A stretch of 64,000 nt of DNA from DATARH01 sp035550515 (lineage in GTDB: Bacteria > Pseudomonadota > Alphaproteobacteria > ATCC43930 > CGMCC-115725): the NCBI GenBank assembly GCA_035550515.1, contig DASZOZ010000017.1:1-64000 (forward strand). Direction: 5' to 3'. A program made the translations under genes and the position numbers. Below, in pieces: positions 50,678 through 61,129 of this stretch (within the stretch, counting starts at the first letter, position 1; each line of letters starts with the position of its first letter). Below the pieces are notes generated by a model. It was not told the DNA's origin. It saw only the letters and a program-made list of their open reading frames with translations, and did not search any database.

Positions 50678-50929
50678 TCAGGGCAGGTCTTCCTCGCGCG
50701 CCCCTTCGAAGAGCTGGATCGGCTGCGCCGGCATCACCGTCGAAATCGCATGCTTGTAGACCAGCTGCGAATGCGCGTCGCGGCGCAGCAGCACACAGAA
50801 ATTGTCGAACCAGGTGATAATGCCTTGCAGCTTTACACCATTGACCAGGAACACCGTAACCGGCGTCTTGTTCTTGCGGACGTGATTGAGAAACACGTCC
50901 TGAACGTTCTGCGATTTATCCGACGTCAT
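50678..50929 (-). CDS. hfq: RNA chaperone Hfq
   Basis: An 83-residue Sm-like protein that forms a hexamer and helps small RNAs pair with mRNAs. Sm1 motif VFLNHVRKNKTPVTVFLVNG with the KLQGIITWFDNFCVLL continuation, Sm2 motif HSQLVYKHAISTVMP. ATG 50929 follows GGGAG; a longer upstream reading is not supported. The 110-bp gap before it contains a 7-bp stem at 50967-50984 (see findings). Confidence 0.97.
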   Translation of the reverse strand: MTSDKSQNVQDVFLNHVRKNKTPVTVFLVNGVKLQGIITWFDNFCVLLRRDAHSQLVYKHAISTVMPAQPIQLFEGAREEDLP

Positions 50930-51039
50930 ACGGTGGCTCCCAACTCCACTCTTCGGCGCACGGCACCCCGTTTCTTTAAACGAGGGCGAAGGCTGCGCGG
51001 TTCCCCTTCTGCATACGAAGATGGGCGCGGCCCGCGCGA

Positions 51040-51723
51040 TCACAACCCCTGCAAGGCGCGAAACAGCGCCGCATCGTCGGCCACGGTCAGGGCCGGCGGG
51101 CAGGCCGCGAATTCCGCCGCCGGCTCGGCGGACCCCAGCAGCACCGGCACGCAGCCGGCGGCGAGAGCGCATTCCATGTCGACCGCGGTATCGCCGACAA
51201 ACCAGACATCGGGCCCCGGCACGATCCCGCTCGGCTGCAAGGCCATTTCCACCGGCGCCCGATGCGGCTTGTCGGCATGGCAGTCCCCTGCCCCGACGAT
51301 CCGGCCAAACAGCGCCGTCCAGCCCAGATGCTCGACCTCCCGGCGCAGCACCGAGCCGGTCTTGTTGCTGACCAGGCTCAGATAGATGCCGTCGGCGCCC
51401 AGCGCGCGCAGCATCGCCTCGCGCCCCGGCAGCGGCGTGAGCCGCTCGATATGGATGGCGTTGAACCGATCCATGTAGATCTGCCGCGCCTCTTCCCAGC
51501 GTTCGCCGAAGATCGCGGGGAAGGCGTCGCGCAGGCTGAGCCGGACGCGCTCGCGCGTGTCCTGGAGCGTCCACAGCGGCTTCTCCATCGCCGCCATCAG
51601 AAAGTTGAGCGCGTCGTGGATCGTCGCCCAGCTATCGACCAGCGTGTTGTCCCAGTCGAAGACGATCGCCCGCGGGCGCTGGAGGATTGCCGCAGGCGGC
51701 ATCGGCGGCGGTGCGTCCCTCAT
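51040..51723 (-). CDS. HAD-superfamily phosphatase (phosphoglycolate phosphatase-like)
   Basis: A 227-residue HAD hydrolase: nucleophile motif IVFDWDNTLVDSW, a helical type I cap, motif II SLVSNKTGSVLRREV and motif III/IV around Lys-containing HADKPHRAPVEMAL and VWFVGDTAVDMECALAAG. It resembles Gph-type phosphatases; the substrate is unknown. The start overlaps the dat stop (ATGA), so it belongs to the ntr-dat operon, and hfq follows 110 bp later. Confidence 0.85.
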   Translation of the reverse strand: MRDAPPPMPPAAILQRPRAIVFDWDNTLVDSWATIHDALNFLMAAMEKPLWTLQDTRERVRLSLRDAFPAIFGERWEEARQIYMDRFNAIHIERLTPLPGREAMLRALGADGIYLSLVSNKTGSVLRREVEHLGWTALFGRIVGAGDCHADKPHRAPVEMALQPSGIVPGPDVWFVGDTAVDMECALAAGCVPVLLGSAEPAAEFAACPPALTVADDAALFRALQGL

Positions 51724-52568
51724 TCCGCCACATGCGCCAGGTAATCGGCCCGCAGCTTCTGGGTCAGCAGCCCGGGAACGCCGTTGGCCACCGGCCGGCC
51801 GTCGATCGATACGACCGGCGTCACGTCCGAGGTCGTGCTGGTCAGAAAGGCTTCGCGCGCCGCCGCGGCTTCGGCCACCGTAAAGGCGCGTTCGGCCAAC
51901 TGGTAGCCTTCGCGCCGCATGACGGCGATCAGCGCCTGGCGGGTCACGCCGTTGAGGATCGCATTCTCTGCCGGCCGGGTGACCACGAGATTATCGCCGA
52001 TGACGATCCAGGCATTGGTCGAGGTGCCCTCGGTGACGCGGCCTTCGGCGTCGACCATCCAGGCTTCATAGGCGCCGGCCTCGCGCGCCTGCTGTTTGCC
52101 GAGCACGTTGCCGGTAAGCGCGATCGTCTTGATGTCGCAACGCTGCCAGCGGATGTCGGGGATGGTGATGACGCCGACCCCCTCCTCGGCGACCTTCGGG
52201 TTCGCCGGGCGCGAGCGGCGCGCGGTGACGGTGAGCACGGGCCGCGCCGCCTTCGGGAAGGCGTGATCGCGCGGCGCGACGCCGCGGGTGATCTGCAGAT
52301 AGACGATGCCGTTGACGACGCCGTTGCGGCGGATGACCTCGCGCAGCACCACCTTGAGCGGCGCATCGTCGAGCGCGCCCGCGATGCGCAGCTCGGCCAG
52401 CGAGCGGCGCAGCCGCACGAGATGCAGCGCCTCGTCGATCAGCTTCCCGCCGCGCACCGCGATCACCTCGTAGACGCCGTCGGCAAACTGGTAGCCGCGG
52501 TCCTCGATATGGACCGCCGCGCCGCGGTGCGGACGATAGACACCGTCAACATAAGCGATGCGCGACAT
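51720..52568 (-). CDS. dat: D-amino-acid aminotransferase (class IV PLP enzyme)
   Basis: A 282-residue fold-type IV aminotransferase. The early YVDGVYRPHRGAAVHIEDRGYQFADGVYE region, the Schiff-base Lys in CDIKTIALTGNVLGKQQARE, and EGTSTNAWIV with the cofactor phosphate contact are present. Such enzymes make D-glutamate or D-alanine. Its placement directly after ntrX (one-base TGATG overlap) is common in Rhodospirillales-like genomes. Confidence 0.9.
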   Translation of the reverse strand: MSRIAYVDGVYRPHRGAAVHIEDRGYQFADGVYEVIAVRGGKLIDEALHLVRLRRSLAELRIAGALDDAPLKVVLREVIRRNGVVNGIVYLQITRGVAPRDHAFPKAARPVLTVTARRSRPANPKVAEEGVGVITIPDIRWQRCDIKTIALTGNVLGKQQAREAGAYEAWMVDAEGRVTEGTSTNAWIVIGDNLVVTRPAENAILNGVTRQALIAVMRREGYQLAERAFTVAEAAAAREAFLTSTTSDVTPVVSIDGRPVANGVPGLLTQKLRADYLAHVAE

Positions 52569-53971
52569 CAGCCGGTCCCGGTCTTGAGCGGGCGGTCGAC
52601 GATCGCCACGCCGAGCGATTTGAGTTTGCGGTGCAACGCCGAGCGCTCCATGCCGACAAAGGAAGCCGTGCGCGAGATATTGCCGGCAAAGCGCGTCACC
52701 TGCGCCAGCAGGTACTCGCGCTCGAACACCTCGCGGGCATCGCGCAGCGGTAGCGTCATGATCTCGCTGCCCTTGTCCCATTTGACCACGGTCGGGGCGA
52801 TCGAGGTGATCTCGTTGGGCAGATGCTCGGCGTGGACCGGCTCGCGCGGGTCGCCCGGCGCCATGATCAGCAGCCAGTCGACGACATTGCGGAGCTGCCG
52901 CACATTGCCCGGCCAGCTGTAGGATTGCAGCGCCGCCATCGCATCCTCGCCGAAGTCGCGCGGCGGCAGGCGCGCCGCCTCGGCCGCGCGCTCCATGAAG
53001 TGGCGCGCCAGCAGCGGGATATCCTCGCGCCGGTCGCGCAGCGACGGCACGCGGATCGGCACCACGTTGAGACGGTAGAACAGGTCCTCGCGGAAGCGGC
53101 CGGCGGCGATCTCGGCGCCGAGGTCGCGATTGGTCGAGGCGACGACGCGCACATCGACCTCGACCCGGTGCGAGCCCCCTACCCGCTCGAAGGTCTGCTC
53201 CTGCAGCACGCGGACGATCTTGCCCTGCGTCTCGAGCGGCATGTCGGCGACCTCGTCGAGGAACAGAGTGCCGCCATGCGCGCGCTCGAACGTGCCGATC
53301 TTGCGCGGCGAACCGTTGATCGCGGTCTCCGAGCCGAACAGTTCGAGCTCCAGCCGGTCGGGGTGCATCGTCGCGCAATTGACCGCGACAAACGGCCCGC
53401 CGGCGCGGCGCGAGCGCGCATGCAGCAGCCGCCCGACGACCTCCTTGCCGACGCCGGGTGCGCCGGCGATCAGCACCCGGCTGCCGGTCGGCGCGACGCG
53501 CTCGACCTGCTGGCGGAGCTGGTTGGTGGCGAGCGAGCCGCCGACCAGGTCGAGATCGCCGCCGGCGCGCAGCTTCAGCTCCTCGTTTTCCCGCCGCAGC
53601 AGCGCGGTCTCGATGGCCCGCGCGACGATCAGCAGCAGGCGGTCGGATTTGAACGGCTTTTCGATAAAGTCATAGGCGCCGATCTTGATCGCCTCGACGG
53701 CGGTCTCGATCGTGCCGTGGCCGCTGATCATCACCACCGGCACCGAAGGCATCTCGGCACGCAGCCGGCGGAGGATTTCGATGCCGTCGAGCTCGCTGTC
53801 CTGCAGCCAGATGTCGAGGATCACCAAAGTGGGCTGCCGCGCCTGCAATTCGTGCAGCGTCTCGGTGCTGTCGGCGGCCTCGCGCGTCGCGTAGCCCTCG
53901 TCCTTCAGCACCCCCGCAATCAGCATGCGGATATCGGCTTCGTCGTCGACGATCAGAATGTCATGCGCCAT
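52568..53971 (-). CDS. ntrX: Nitrogen/redox response regulator NtrX
   Basis: A 467-residue AAA+ response regulator partnered with NtrY. Receiver domain 1-120 with phospho-site Asp53 in ILDIWLQDS; AAA+ domain ~140-375 with Walker A LIAGAPGVGKEVVGRLL and Walker B GGTLFLDEVADM; Fis-type helix-turn-helix at the C terminus (ISRTASFVGMERSALHRKL). The sigma-54 contact loop (GAFTGA) is absent, replaced by INGSPRKIGTFERA, as in other alphaproteobacterial NtrX, so it probably acts without sigma-54. ATG 53971 overlaps the ntrY end by 11 bp. Confidence 0.94.
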   Translation of the reverse strand: MAHDILIVDDEADIRMLIAGVLKDEGYATREAADSTETLHELQARQPTLVILDIWLQDSELDGIEILRRLRAEMPSVPVVMISGHGTIETAVEAIKIGAYDFIEKPFKSDRLLLIVARAIETALLRRENEELKLRAGGDLDLVGGSLATNQLRQQVERVAPTGSRVLIAGAPGVGKEVVGRLLHARSRRAGGPFVAVNCATMHPDRLELELFGSETAINGSPRKIGTFERAHGGTLFLDEVADMPLETQGKIVRVLQEQTFERVGGSHRVEVDVRVVASTNRDLGAEIAAGRFREDLFYRLNVVPIRVPSLRDRREDIPLLARHFMERAAEAARLPPRDFGEDAMAALQSYSWPGNVRQLRNVVDWLLIMAPGDPREPVHAEHLPNEITSIAPTVVKWDKGSEIMTLPLRDAREVFEREYLLAQVTRFAGNISRTASFVGMERSALHRKLKSLGVAIVDRPLKTGTG

Positions 53972-56201
53972 GGACAACCGCATTCAAATCGGCCGCTGAC
54001 GGGGGCACGGCGCGCAACGCACCGCTTGCCTCGGTCACGAATACCAGCCTGACGCGCGCGCCCCCCGCTTCCGTATCGTCGAGGAGCAACTCGCCCTGAT
54101 GGTCTTCCATGATCTTTTTGACGATGGCAAGGCCCAATCCGGTGCCCTTGGCACGCGTCGTCACGTAAGGCTCGGTCAGCCGTTCACGGCCGCGCTTCGG
54201 CAGGCCCTTGCCGTTATCCTCGACGGCGACGACCGTCCGGCCGGCCTCGACATCGACCGAGACGGCGATTCGCCCCGGCGGGTTCGGCCCTTTTTCGACG
54301 ATCCGCGCCTCGATCGCCTCGATCGCGTTCTTGACGATATTGATCACCGCCTGGCTGGTGAGCCGCGAGTCGCAGCGCACCATGATTGGCCGAGCGGCGA
54401 AATTCATCGAGAAGCCGATGTCGGAATGCGCGGTGCGCTCGAGGAACACCGCCCGCTCGACGATCGCGGTCAGATCCTCCGGCTTGAGCACCGGCGCCGG
54501 CATCCGCGCGAACGACGAGAACTCGTCCACCATGCGCCCGATATCCTCGACATGGCGGACGATCGTGTCGGTGCAGATGCGGAATGTATCGGGGTCTTTC
54601 TTGATTTCCTTCAGGTAATTGCGGCGCAGCCGCTCGGCCGAGAGCTGGATCGGCGTCAGCGGGTTCTTGATCTCGTGCGCGATGCGCCGCGCGATGTCGG
54701 CCCAGGCGGCCTTGCGCTGCGCCGACAGCAATTCGGTGATGTCGTCGAAGGTCACGACAAAGCCGCTGATCCCCTGTTCGTCCTGCTCGGCGGCGATGCG
54801 CGCGAGCAGGGTATGGGTGCTGCTGCCGGCGGCGATCTGCAACTGGGCCTGCGCGATCCGGTCGGGCCGGCGGATCGCATCCTCGAGCAGCGGGGCCATC
54901 GCCGGGACGACGGCGGCGAGATCGTCGCCGATCGACTGCTCCAGATCGACGCCGATCAGCGTCGACGCCGAGCGGTTGGGCAGATGGATGCGGCCCTGGC
55001 GGTCGAGACCGATGACCCCGGCGGTGACGCCGGTCAGCACCGTCTCGGTAAACCGCCGGCGCTCGTCGAGCTGGCGGTTCGCCTGCATCAACTCCTGCTG
55101 CTGGCTCTGGATCTGGTCGGTCATCCGGTTGAACGCACGGCTCAACGACGACATCTCGTCGTCCTTGCGGCCTTCCGGCACGCGCACCGACAGGTCGCCC
55201 GCGCCGACGCGCTGCGCCGCGCCGATCAGGCGGCTGATCGGGTCGGCGAGCTGCGCCGCCATGCTGATGCCGATCGCCACCGCCGCGACCAGGAACAACA
55301 TCGCCACCAGGATGAAGACGACCGAGAAGGTGATCTGATAGCCCGCCCGTCTGCCTTCGAGCTGCTCGTATTGCGCCGCGGCCAACTGGGTCTCGCGGCG
55401 ATGCGCCAGCACCTTCGGCTCGATAAACCGGCCGACATAGAGGTAAAGCCCGCTGAACCCGCCGAGGCTGACCAGCGCCCGGACGCGTTCCTCCTCGTCG
55501 TCGGTCATGATGACGACTTCGCCGTCCCTGGCACGGCGGATCGCGTCCTCGCTGACGTCCTCGAAACCCAGCGCGAAGGCGAGACCGGTGCGGGCGAGCA
55601 TGTTGCCCTTGCTGTCGATCACCGCCGCCTCGGTCAGCCCGCGCATCGATGCCTGGATGGTCAGCGCCTGCACCAGATCCTGCGGGCTGATGACCATCGT
55701 CGCCGCATATTGTTCGAGGCCGTTGGCCATGCCGAGCGCGTCCGCACGGATCGCCTGGGTGTGCTCCTTGACGTAGGCGTCGGCGACCTGGACCGATTCG
55801 GAAATCGCGGTCCGCACCCGGTTGCTGAACCAGCTCTCGATGCCGAAGCTGAAAAACAGGTAAGAGAAGACGGCGACGATGATCGTCGGCAGCACCGCGA
55901 TCAGGCTGAACAGCATGACCAGCCGGACCTGCAGCCGCGACCCGGCGAGACCCCGCCGGCGGCTGGCCCACATCTCGACGAGGCGCTTGGTGACCAGCGC
56001 GCCGAGCACCAGCAGCAGCACCAGGTCGAGGTTCAGCAGCGAATAGATGACGACCGGGCGCGGCCCGTAGGGCGGCGCGCTGGTCAGCGCCAGATAGGTC
56101 GCGATGCCCGACGCGGCCGCCGTCACGGCCAGCGCGACGGCCAGCTTGCGTCGCAACCCGAAGCGGCCAGCCCAGGTACCGACCTGCTGCGCCACGCTCA
56201 T
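53961..56201 (-). CDS. ntrY: Sensor histidine kinase NtrY
   Basis: A 746-residue membrane sensor kinase. Three or four N-terminal transmembrane segments (~20-40, 50-70, 90-115 and ~290-312), a large extracytoplasmic part between the last two, HAMP domain (~315-370), PAS domain (~380-490), and the kinase core with phospho-acceptor His509 in IAHEIKNPLTPIQLSAERL, N box VINIVKNAIEAIE and G boxes DNGKGLP and GTGLGLAIV. It signals nitrogen or oxygen/redox state to NtrX. It follows ntrC by 70 bp. Confidence 0.94.
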   Translation of the reverse strand: MSVAQQVGTWAGRFGLRRKLAVALAVTAAASGIATYLALTSAPPYGPRPVVIYSLLNLDLVLLLVLGALVTKRLVEMWASRRRGLAGSRLQVRLVMLFSLIAVLPTIIVAVFSYLFFSFGIESWFSNRVRTAISESVQVADAYVKEHTQAIRADALGMANGLEQYAATMVISPQDLVQALTIQASMRGLTEAAVIDSKGNMLARTGLAFALGFEDVSEDAIRRARDGEVVIMTDDEEERVRALVSLGGFSGLYLYVGRFIEPKVLAHRRETQLAAAQYEQLEGRRAGYQITFSVVFILVAMLFLVAAVAIGISMAAQLADPISRLIGAAQRVGAGDLSVRVPEGRKDDEMSSLSRAFNRMTDQIQSQQQELMQANRQLDERRRFTETVLTGVTAGVIGLDRQGRIHLPNRSASTLIGVDLEQSIGDDLAAVVPAMAPLLEDAIRRPDRIAQAQLQIAAGSSTHTLLARIAAEQDEQGISGFVVTFDDITELLSAQRKAAWADIARRIAHEIKNPLTPIQLSAERLRRNYLKEIKKDPDTFRICTDTIVRHVEDIGRMVDEFSSFARMPAPVLKPEDLTAIVERAVFLERTAHSDIGFSMNFAARPIMVRCDSRLTSQAVINIVKNAIEAIEARIVEKGPNPPGRIAVSVDVEAGRTVVAVEDNGKGLPKRGRERLTEPYVTTRAKGTGLGLAIVKKIMEDHQGELLLDDTEAGGARVRLVFVTEASGALRAVPPSAADLNAVVHGA

Positions 56202-56271
56202 TTCGCGTCCCCACCAGACGTCGCAGCAGGGCCGGGTCCGATAGTCGGGTCGGCGCCGGCGCCGCGACCGG

Positions 56272-57682
<1,411 letters not shown>

Positions 57683-57708
<26 letters not shown>

Positions 57709-58816
57709 CGCCCATACGGTCTTGTCGACTGTCCCGGGGCGCCACCGGCAGGAAGACGCGAAAGACCGTCTTTCGCGGCTGGCTGTCGAATTCGATGATC
57801 CCGCCGTGGTCGCCGATCACTTTCGCCACCAGTGCAAGACCAAGGCCAGTTCCGTTGCGCTTGGTGGTGACGAACGGATCAAACAGGTGCGGCTTGAGCT
57901 CGTCCGGGATGCCGGCGCCGTTATCGGCGATCGAAACCATGAGCGGAACCTGCAGCGGACGGCCGCCGCCCACCGGGGTGAACCGGCGCCCGTGGCGATA
58001 CGCGGTGGCGAGGACGATCTCGCCGTTCGCGGCCGGCACCGCGTCGGCCGCGTTCTTGACGAGGTTCAGAAACACCTGGACCAGCAGGTCGCGGTTGCCG
58101 TGCACCGGCGGCAGCGACGGGTCGTACTCCTCGCCGAAGCGGACATGCCGGGCAAAGCCGGACTGCGCGATACGCCGTACCCGCTCCAGGACCTCGTGAA
58201 TATTGACCGCGGTTCGCGCGATCGGCTGATGGTCGGAGAACGCCTCCATGCGGTCGACCAGCGCGACGATGCGATCCGTCTCGTCGCAGATCAGCTGGGT
58301 CAGCTGGCGGCCGCCTTCGTCGGCGTCCTGCTCCAGGAGCTGCGCCGCCCCGCGAATGCCGGACAGTGGGTTCTTGACCTCATGCGCCAGCATCGCCGCC
58401 ATCGCCGTCATCGAGCGGGCGGCGTCGCGATGCGCGAACTGGCTCTCCATCTGCTCGGCGATCGCCCGCTCGTGCAGCGCCAGCACCAGGATGTCCGCCC
58501 CCTCCCCGACCGGCGCGCCCTGGATCGTGACCGGACACGGCGGCAGCCGCGGGCCTTCGAGCAGTACGTCGTACTCGGCGATCGAGCCGCCGTCGCGCCA
58601 CACCGCTTCGACCAGCCCGAACAACGGGCTGCGGGGCGCGATAAAATCGCTCAGCCGCATGCCGCGCAAGGCCGCGGCGCCGACCCCGAGAAACTGCTCG
58701 GCCGCCGGATTGACGAACCGCACCACGCCCTGCCGATCGAGGGCGATGATCGGGTCGGGCAACGCGGCGAGCAGCAGCGCCGAGTCCAACCCCTCGTCGC
58801 CGGAAGAGCCGCCCAT
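57683..58816 (-). CDS. ntrB: Nitrogen sensor histidine kinase NtrB (NRII)
   Basis: A 377-residue soluble kinase/phosphatase. PAS domain ~15-120 (PIIALDRQGVVRFVNPAAEQ), His145 in MLAHEVKNPLSGIRGAAQLL, N box FLNLVKNAADAVPAA and G boxes IADNGAGIPDEL and GTGLGLALVAKV. It is controlled by PII proteins in relatives. It begins 3 bp after the dusB stop, forming the dusB-ntrB-ntrC arrangement. Confidence 0.95.
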
Positions 58817-58819
58817 CGC

Positions 58820-59806
58820 CTAAACCGCCTCGCGTTCGACCAGCGGTTCGTAGAAGCGGCGGATCAGCGCGTGGACGGAATTCGCATCATCGCTCTGATT
58901 GACCGCGGCGCGGAACTCGGCGGAGCCGGGCAGCCCCTTGGAATACCAGCCGATATGCTTGCGCGCGATCTTGATCCCGACGGCGCTGCCGTAATGTTCG
59001 AGGATCGCATCGTAATGCGCGCGGAGCGTCGCATATTGCCGGGCGAGCGCCGGATCGGCCACGCGGCGGCGGTTTCGCAGCCATTCGATGACCTGGGCGA
59101 CAAACCACGGCCGGCCATACGCGCCGCGGCCGATCATCACCCCGTCCGCCCCCGATTCGTCGAGCGCCCGCGCGGCATCGTCGAGGCTGTTGATGTCGCC
59201 GTTGGCGATGACCGGGATGGCGACCGCCTCCTTGACCTCGCGGATAAACCGCCAGTCGGCGCTGCCCGAGAACATCTGGCAGCGCGTTCGGCCATGCACC
59301 GTGACCATGCGGATGCCGCAGGATTCCGCGATCTTCGCCAAGCGCGGGGCGTTGCGGTTGCGGTCGTCCCAGCCGGTGCGCATCTTCAGGGTCACCGGCA
59401 GGTCGACCGCCTTGACCGTCGCCTCGAGGATGCGCGCCGCATGCACCTCGTCGCGCATCAGCGCCGAACCGGCATGGCCGTTGACCACCTTTTTCACCGG
59501 ACAGCCGAAATTGATGTCGATGATCGCCGCGCCGCGATCGGCGTTGAGCTTGGCGGCCTCGGCCATCACCGCGGGCTCGCAGCCGGCCAGCTGCACCGCC
59601 ATCGGCTGTTCGTCGGGGCAGGTTTTCGCCATGGTCAGCGACTGGCGCGTCTCCCGGATCGCCGCCTGGCTCGCGATCATCTCCGACACGACCAGCGAAG
59701 CTCCGCTCTCCTTCACCACGCGCCGGAACGGCAGATCGGTGACCCCGGACATCGGTGCGAGGATCACCGGGTCATCGAGCGTCACGGGTCCGATTGAAAT
59801 GCTCAT
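58820..59806 (-). CDS. dusB: tRNA-dihydrouridine synthase (NifR3/DusB)
   Basis: A 328-residue FMN-dependent TIM-barrel enzyme that reduces uridines in tRNA. APMSGVTDLPFRRVV, the catalytic Cys in DINFGCPVKKVVNG, the KMRTGWDD segment and VIANGDINSLDDA, VMIGRGAYGRPWF are diagnostic. It is the first gene of the ntrBC operon, as nifR3 is in Rhodobacter, Azospirillum and rhizobia. The operon promoter lies upstream (see separate entry). Confidence 0.95.
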   Translation of the reverse strand: MSISIGPVTLDDPVILAPMSGVTDLPFRRVVKESGASLVVSEMIASQAAIRETRQSLTMAKTCPDEQPMAVQLAGCEPAVMAEAAKLNADRGAAIIDINFGCPVKKVVNGHAGSALMRDEVHAARILEATVKAVDLPVTLKMRTGWDDRNRNAPRLAKIAESCGIRMVTVHGRTRCQMFSGSADWRFIREVKEAVAIPVIANGDINSLDDAARALDESGADGVMIGRGAYGRPWFVAQVIEWLRNRRRVADPALARQYATLRAHYDAILEHYGSAVGIKIARKHIGWYSKGLPGSAEFRAAVNQSDDANSVHALIRRFYEPLVEREAV

Positions 59807-59827
59807 GAAATAAGCACACTTTCATTA

Positions 59828-59858
59828 TGCCTATATTTTAGGCAGCATCATACGGCAA
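59828..59858 (-). promoter_or_regulatory. dusB-ntrBC promoter with NtrC-like palindrome
   Basis: On the minus strand, TTGCCG (59853-59858), 17 bp, TATAGG (59830-59835) forms a plausible sigma-70 promoter 24 bp before the dusB ATG. Overlapping its -10 is a perfect inverted repeat, TGCCTA-TATTT-TAGGCA (59828-59844), which fits the NtrC half-site spacing TGC-N11-GCA. Binding there would block RNA polymerase. In R. capsulatus and Azospirillum this operon is known to be under NtrC control, which is consistent. Confidence 0.55.
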
Positions 59859-59882
59859 ATGCTTTTGCGCGGCAATATCGGC

Positions 59883-59921
59883 CAGCCCGCAATGACCCAG
59901 CCCGCTATGCCCAGCCCGCTA
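59883..59921 (+). repeat. Three tandem CAGCCCGC units upstream of ispDF
   Basis: CAGCCCGC(A/T)AT occurs at 59883, 59898 and 59912, spaced 15 and 14 bp, within the divergent dusB-ispDF intergenic region of 155 bp. The reason for the repeat is not clear; it may be slippage or a protein-binding array in the leader of ispDF. Confidence 0.7.
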
Positions 59922-59961
59922 TACATTGCGCGTCTTTTCTCCGCGCTGATACCTTGCCGCG

Positions 59962-61116
59962 ATGAGCGGGACTTATGCCCTCATCCTCGCCGCCGGCCGC
60001 GGGACGCGGTTTGGCGGCGACCTGCCGAAACAATACCTGCCGCTCGGCGGCGTCAGCGTGCTGCGGCATGCGGTGGCGGCGTTCGCCGCGGATAAGCGGA
60101 TCGGCGGCATACAGGTGGTGATCCGGCCGGAAGACTGCAACCTGTGCGCTTGTGCGCTGAACGGCCTCGACCTGTTGCCGCTCGTCCCCGGCGGTGCCGA
60201 GCGGCAGGACTCGGTGCGCCTCGGGCTGGAGGCCCTGGCGCCGCTAAAGCCGGCCCGGGTGCTGATCCATGACGGCGCCCGGCCGTTTCCCGACGCGGCG
60301 CTGACCGGCCGGGTGCTCGGCGCGCTCGACCGGGCGCCGGCGGCCATCCCCGGACTGCCGCTCGGCGACACCATCAAACGGGTGCGCGACGGGATGATTA
60401 TCGAGACCGTCGACCGCACTGGGCTGTGGCGGGTACAGACGCCGCAAGGCTTTCATTTCGACGCGATCCTCGCGGCGCACCGCGCCTTCGCGGGCCAGGC
60501 GCTCACCGACGACGCCGCGGTGGCCGAAGCCGCCGGGATGACGCCGCTTGTCGTGCCGGGCAGCGAAAGGAACCTGAAGATCACCACCGCCGATGACCTC
60601 GCCGCGGCCGAGCGGCTGCTCGCCCTGCGCCTGGCCGATATCCGCATCGGCCAGGGGTTCGACGTCCACCCGTTCGGATCGGGCGACGGGCTCATGGTCT
60701 GCGGCGTGTGGGTCCCCCACAGCGCCGGTGTCGTCGGTCACTCCGATGCCGATGTCGGGCTGCACGCGCTGACCGACGCGGTGCTGGGCGCGATCGGCGC
60801 CGGCGATATCGGCATGCATTTCCCACCCGGCGACCCGCAATGGAAAGGCGCCAGCTCCGACCGCTTTCTCGCCCATGCGGCCGGGTTGGTGCGCGCCCGC
60901 GGCGGCAGCATCGCCCAGCTCGACGTGACGCTCATCTGCGAGCGTCCGAAGATCGGCCCGCATCGCGCCGCGATGATCGAGCGCATCACCGCGATCGCCG
61001 GGATCGCCGCGGACCGCGTCAGCGTCAAGGCCACGACCACCGAGAAGCTCGGCTTCACCGGCCGCGGCGAAGGCATCGCCGCACAGGCGGTCGCGACCGT
61101 GCGATTGCCGTTGTGA
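59962..61116 (+). CDS. ispDF: Bifunctional IspD/IspF of the MEP isoprenoid pathway
   Basis: A 384-residue fusion. Residues 1 to ~222 form MEP cytidylyltransferase (ALILAAGRGTRFGGDLPKQY, LIHDGARPFP, LWRVQTPQGF); residues ~228-384 form MECDP synthase (IRIGQGFDVHPFG with zinc ligands, GHSDADVGLHALTDA, KATTTEKLGFTGRGEGIAA). The intervening IspE step is encoded elsewhere. Fusion of the two is typical of alphaproteobacteria. It is divergent from dusB. Confidence 0.97.
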   Translation: MSGTYALILAAGRGTRFGGDLPKQYLPLGGVSVLRHAVAAFAADKRIGGIQVVIRPEDCNLCACALNGLDLLPLVPGGAERQDSVRLGLEALAPLKPARVLIHDGARPFPDAALTGRVLGALDRAPAAIPGLPLGDTIKRVRDGMIIETVDRTGLWRVQTPQGFHFDAILAAHRAFAGQALTDDAAVAEAAGMTPLVVPGSERNLKITTADDLAAAERLLALRLADIRIGQGFDVHPFGSGDGLMVCGVWVPHSAGVVGHSDADVGLHALTDAVLGAIGAGDIGMHFPPGDPQWKGASSDRFLAHAAGLVRARGGSIAQLDVTLICERPKIGPHRAAMIERITAIAGIAADRVSVKATTTEKLGFTGRGEGIAAQAVATVRLPL

Positions 61117-61129
61117 CCGCCGTTTGCGG

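Noticed and set aside
49350..50759. 469-codon open frame on the plus strand
   Set aside because: Antisense to hflX and hfq, both certain genes.
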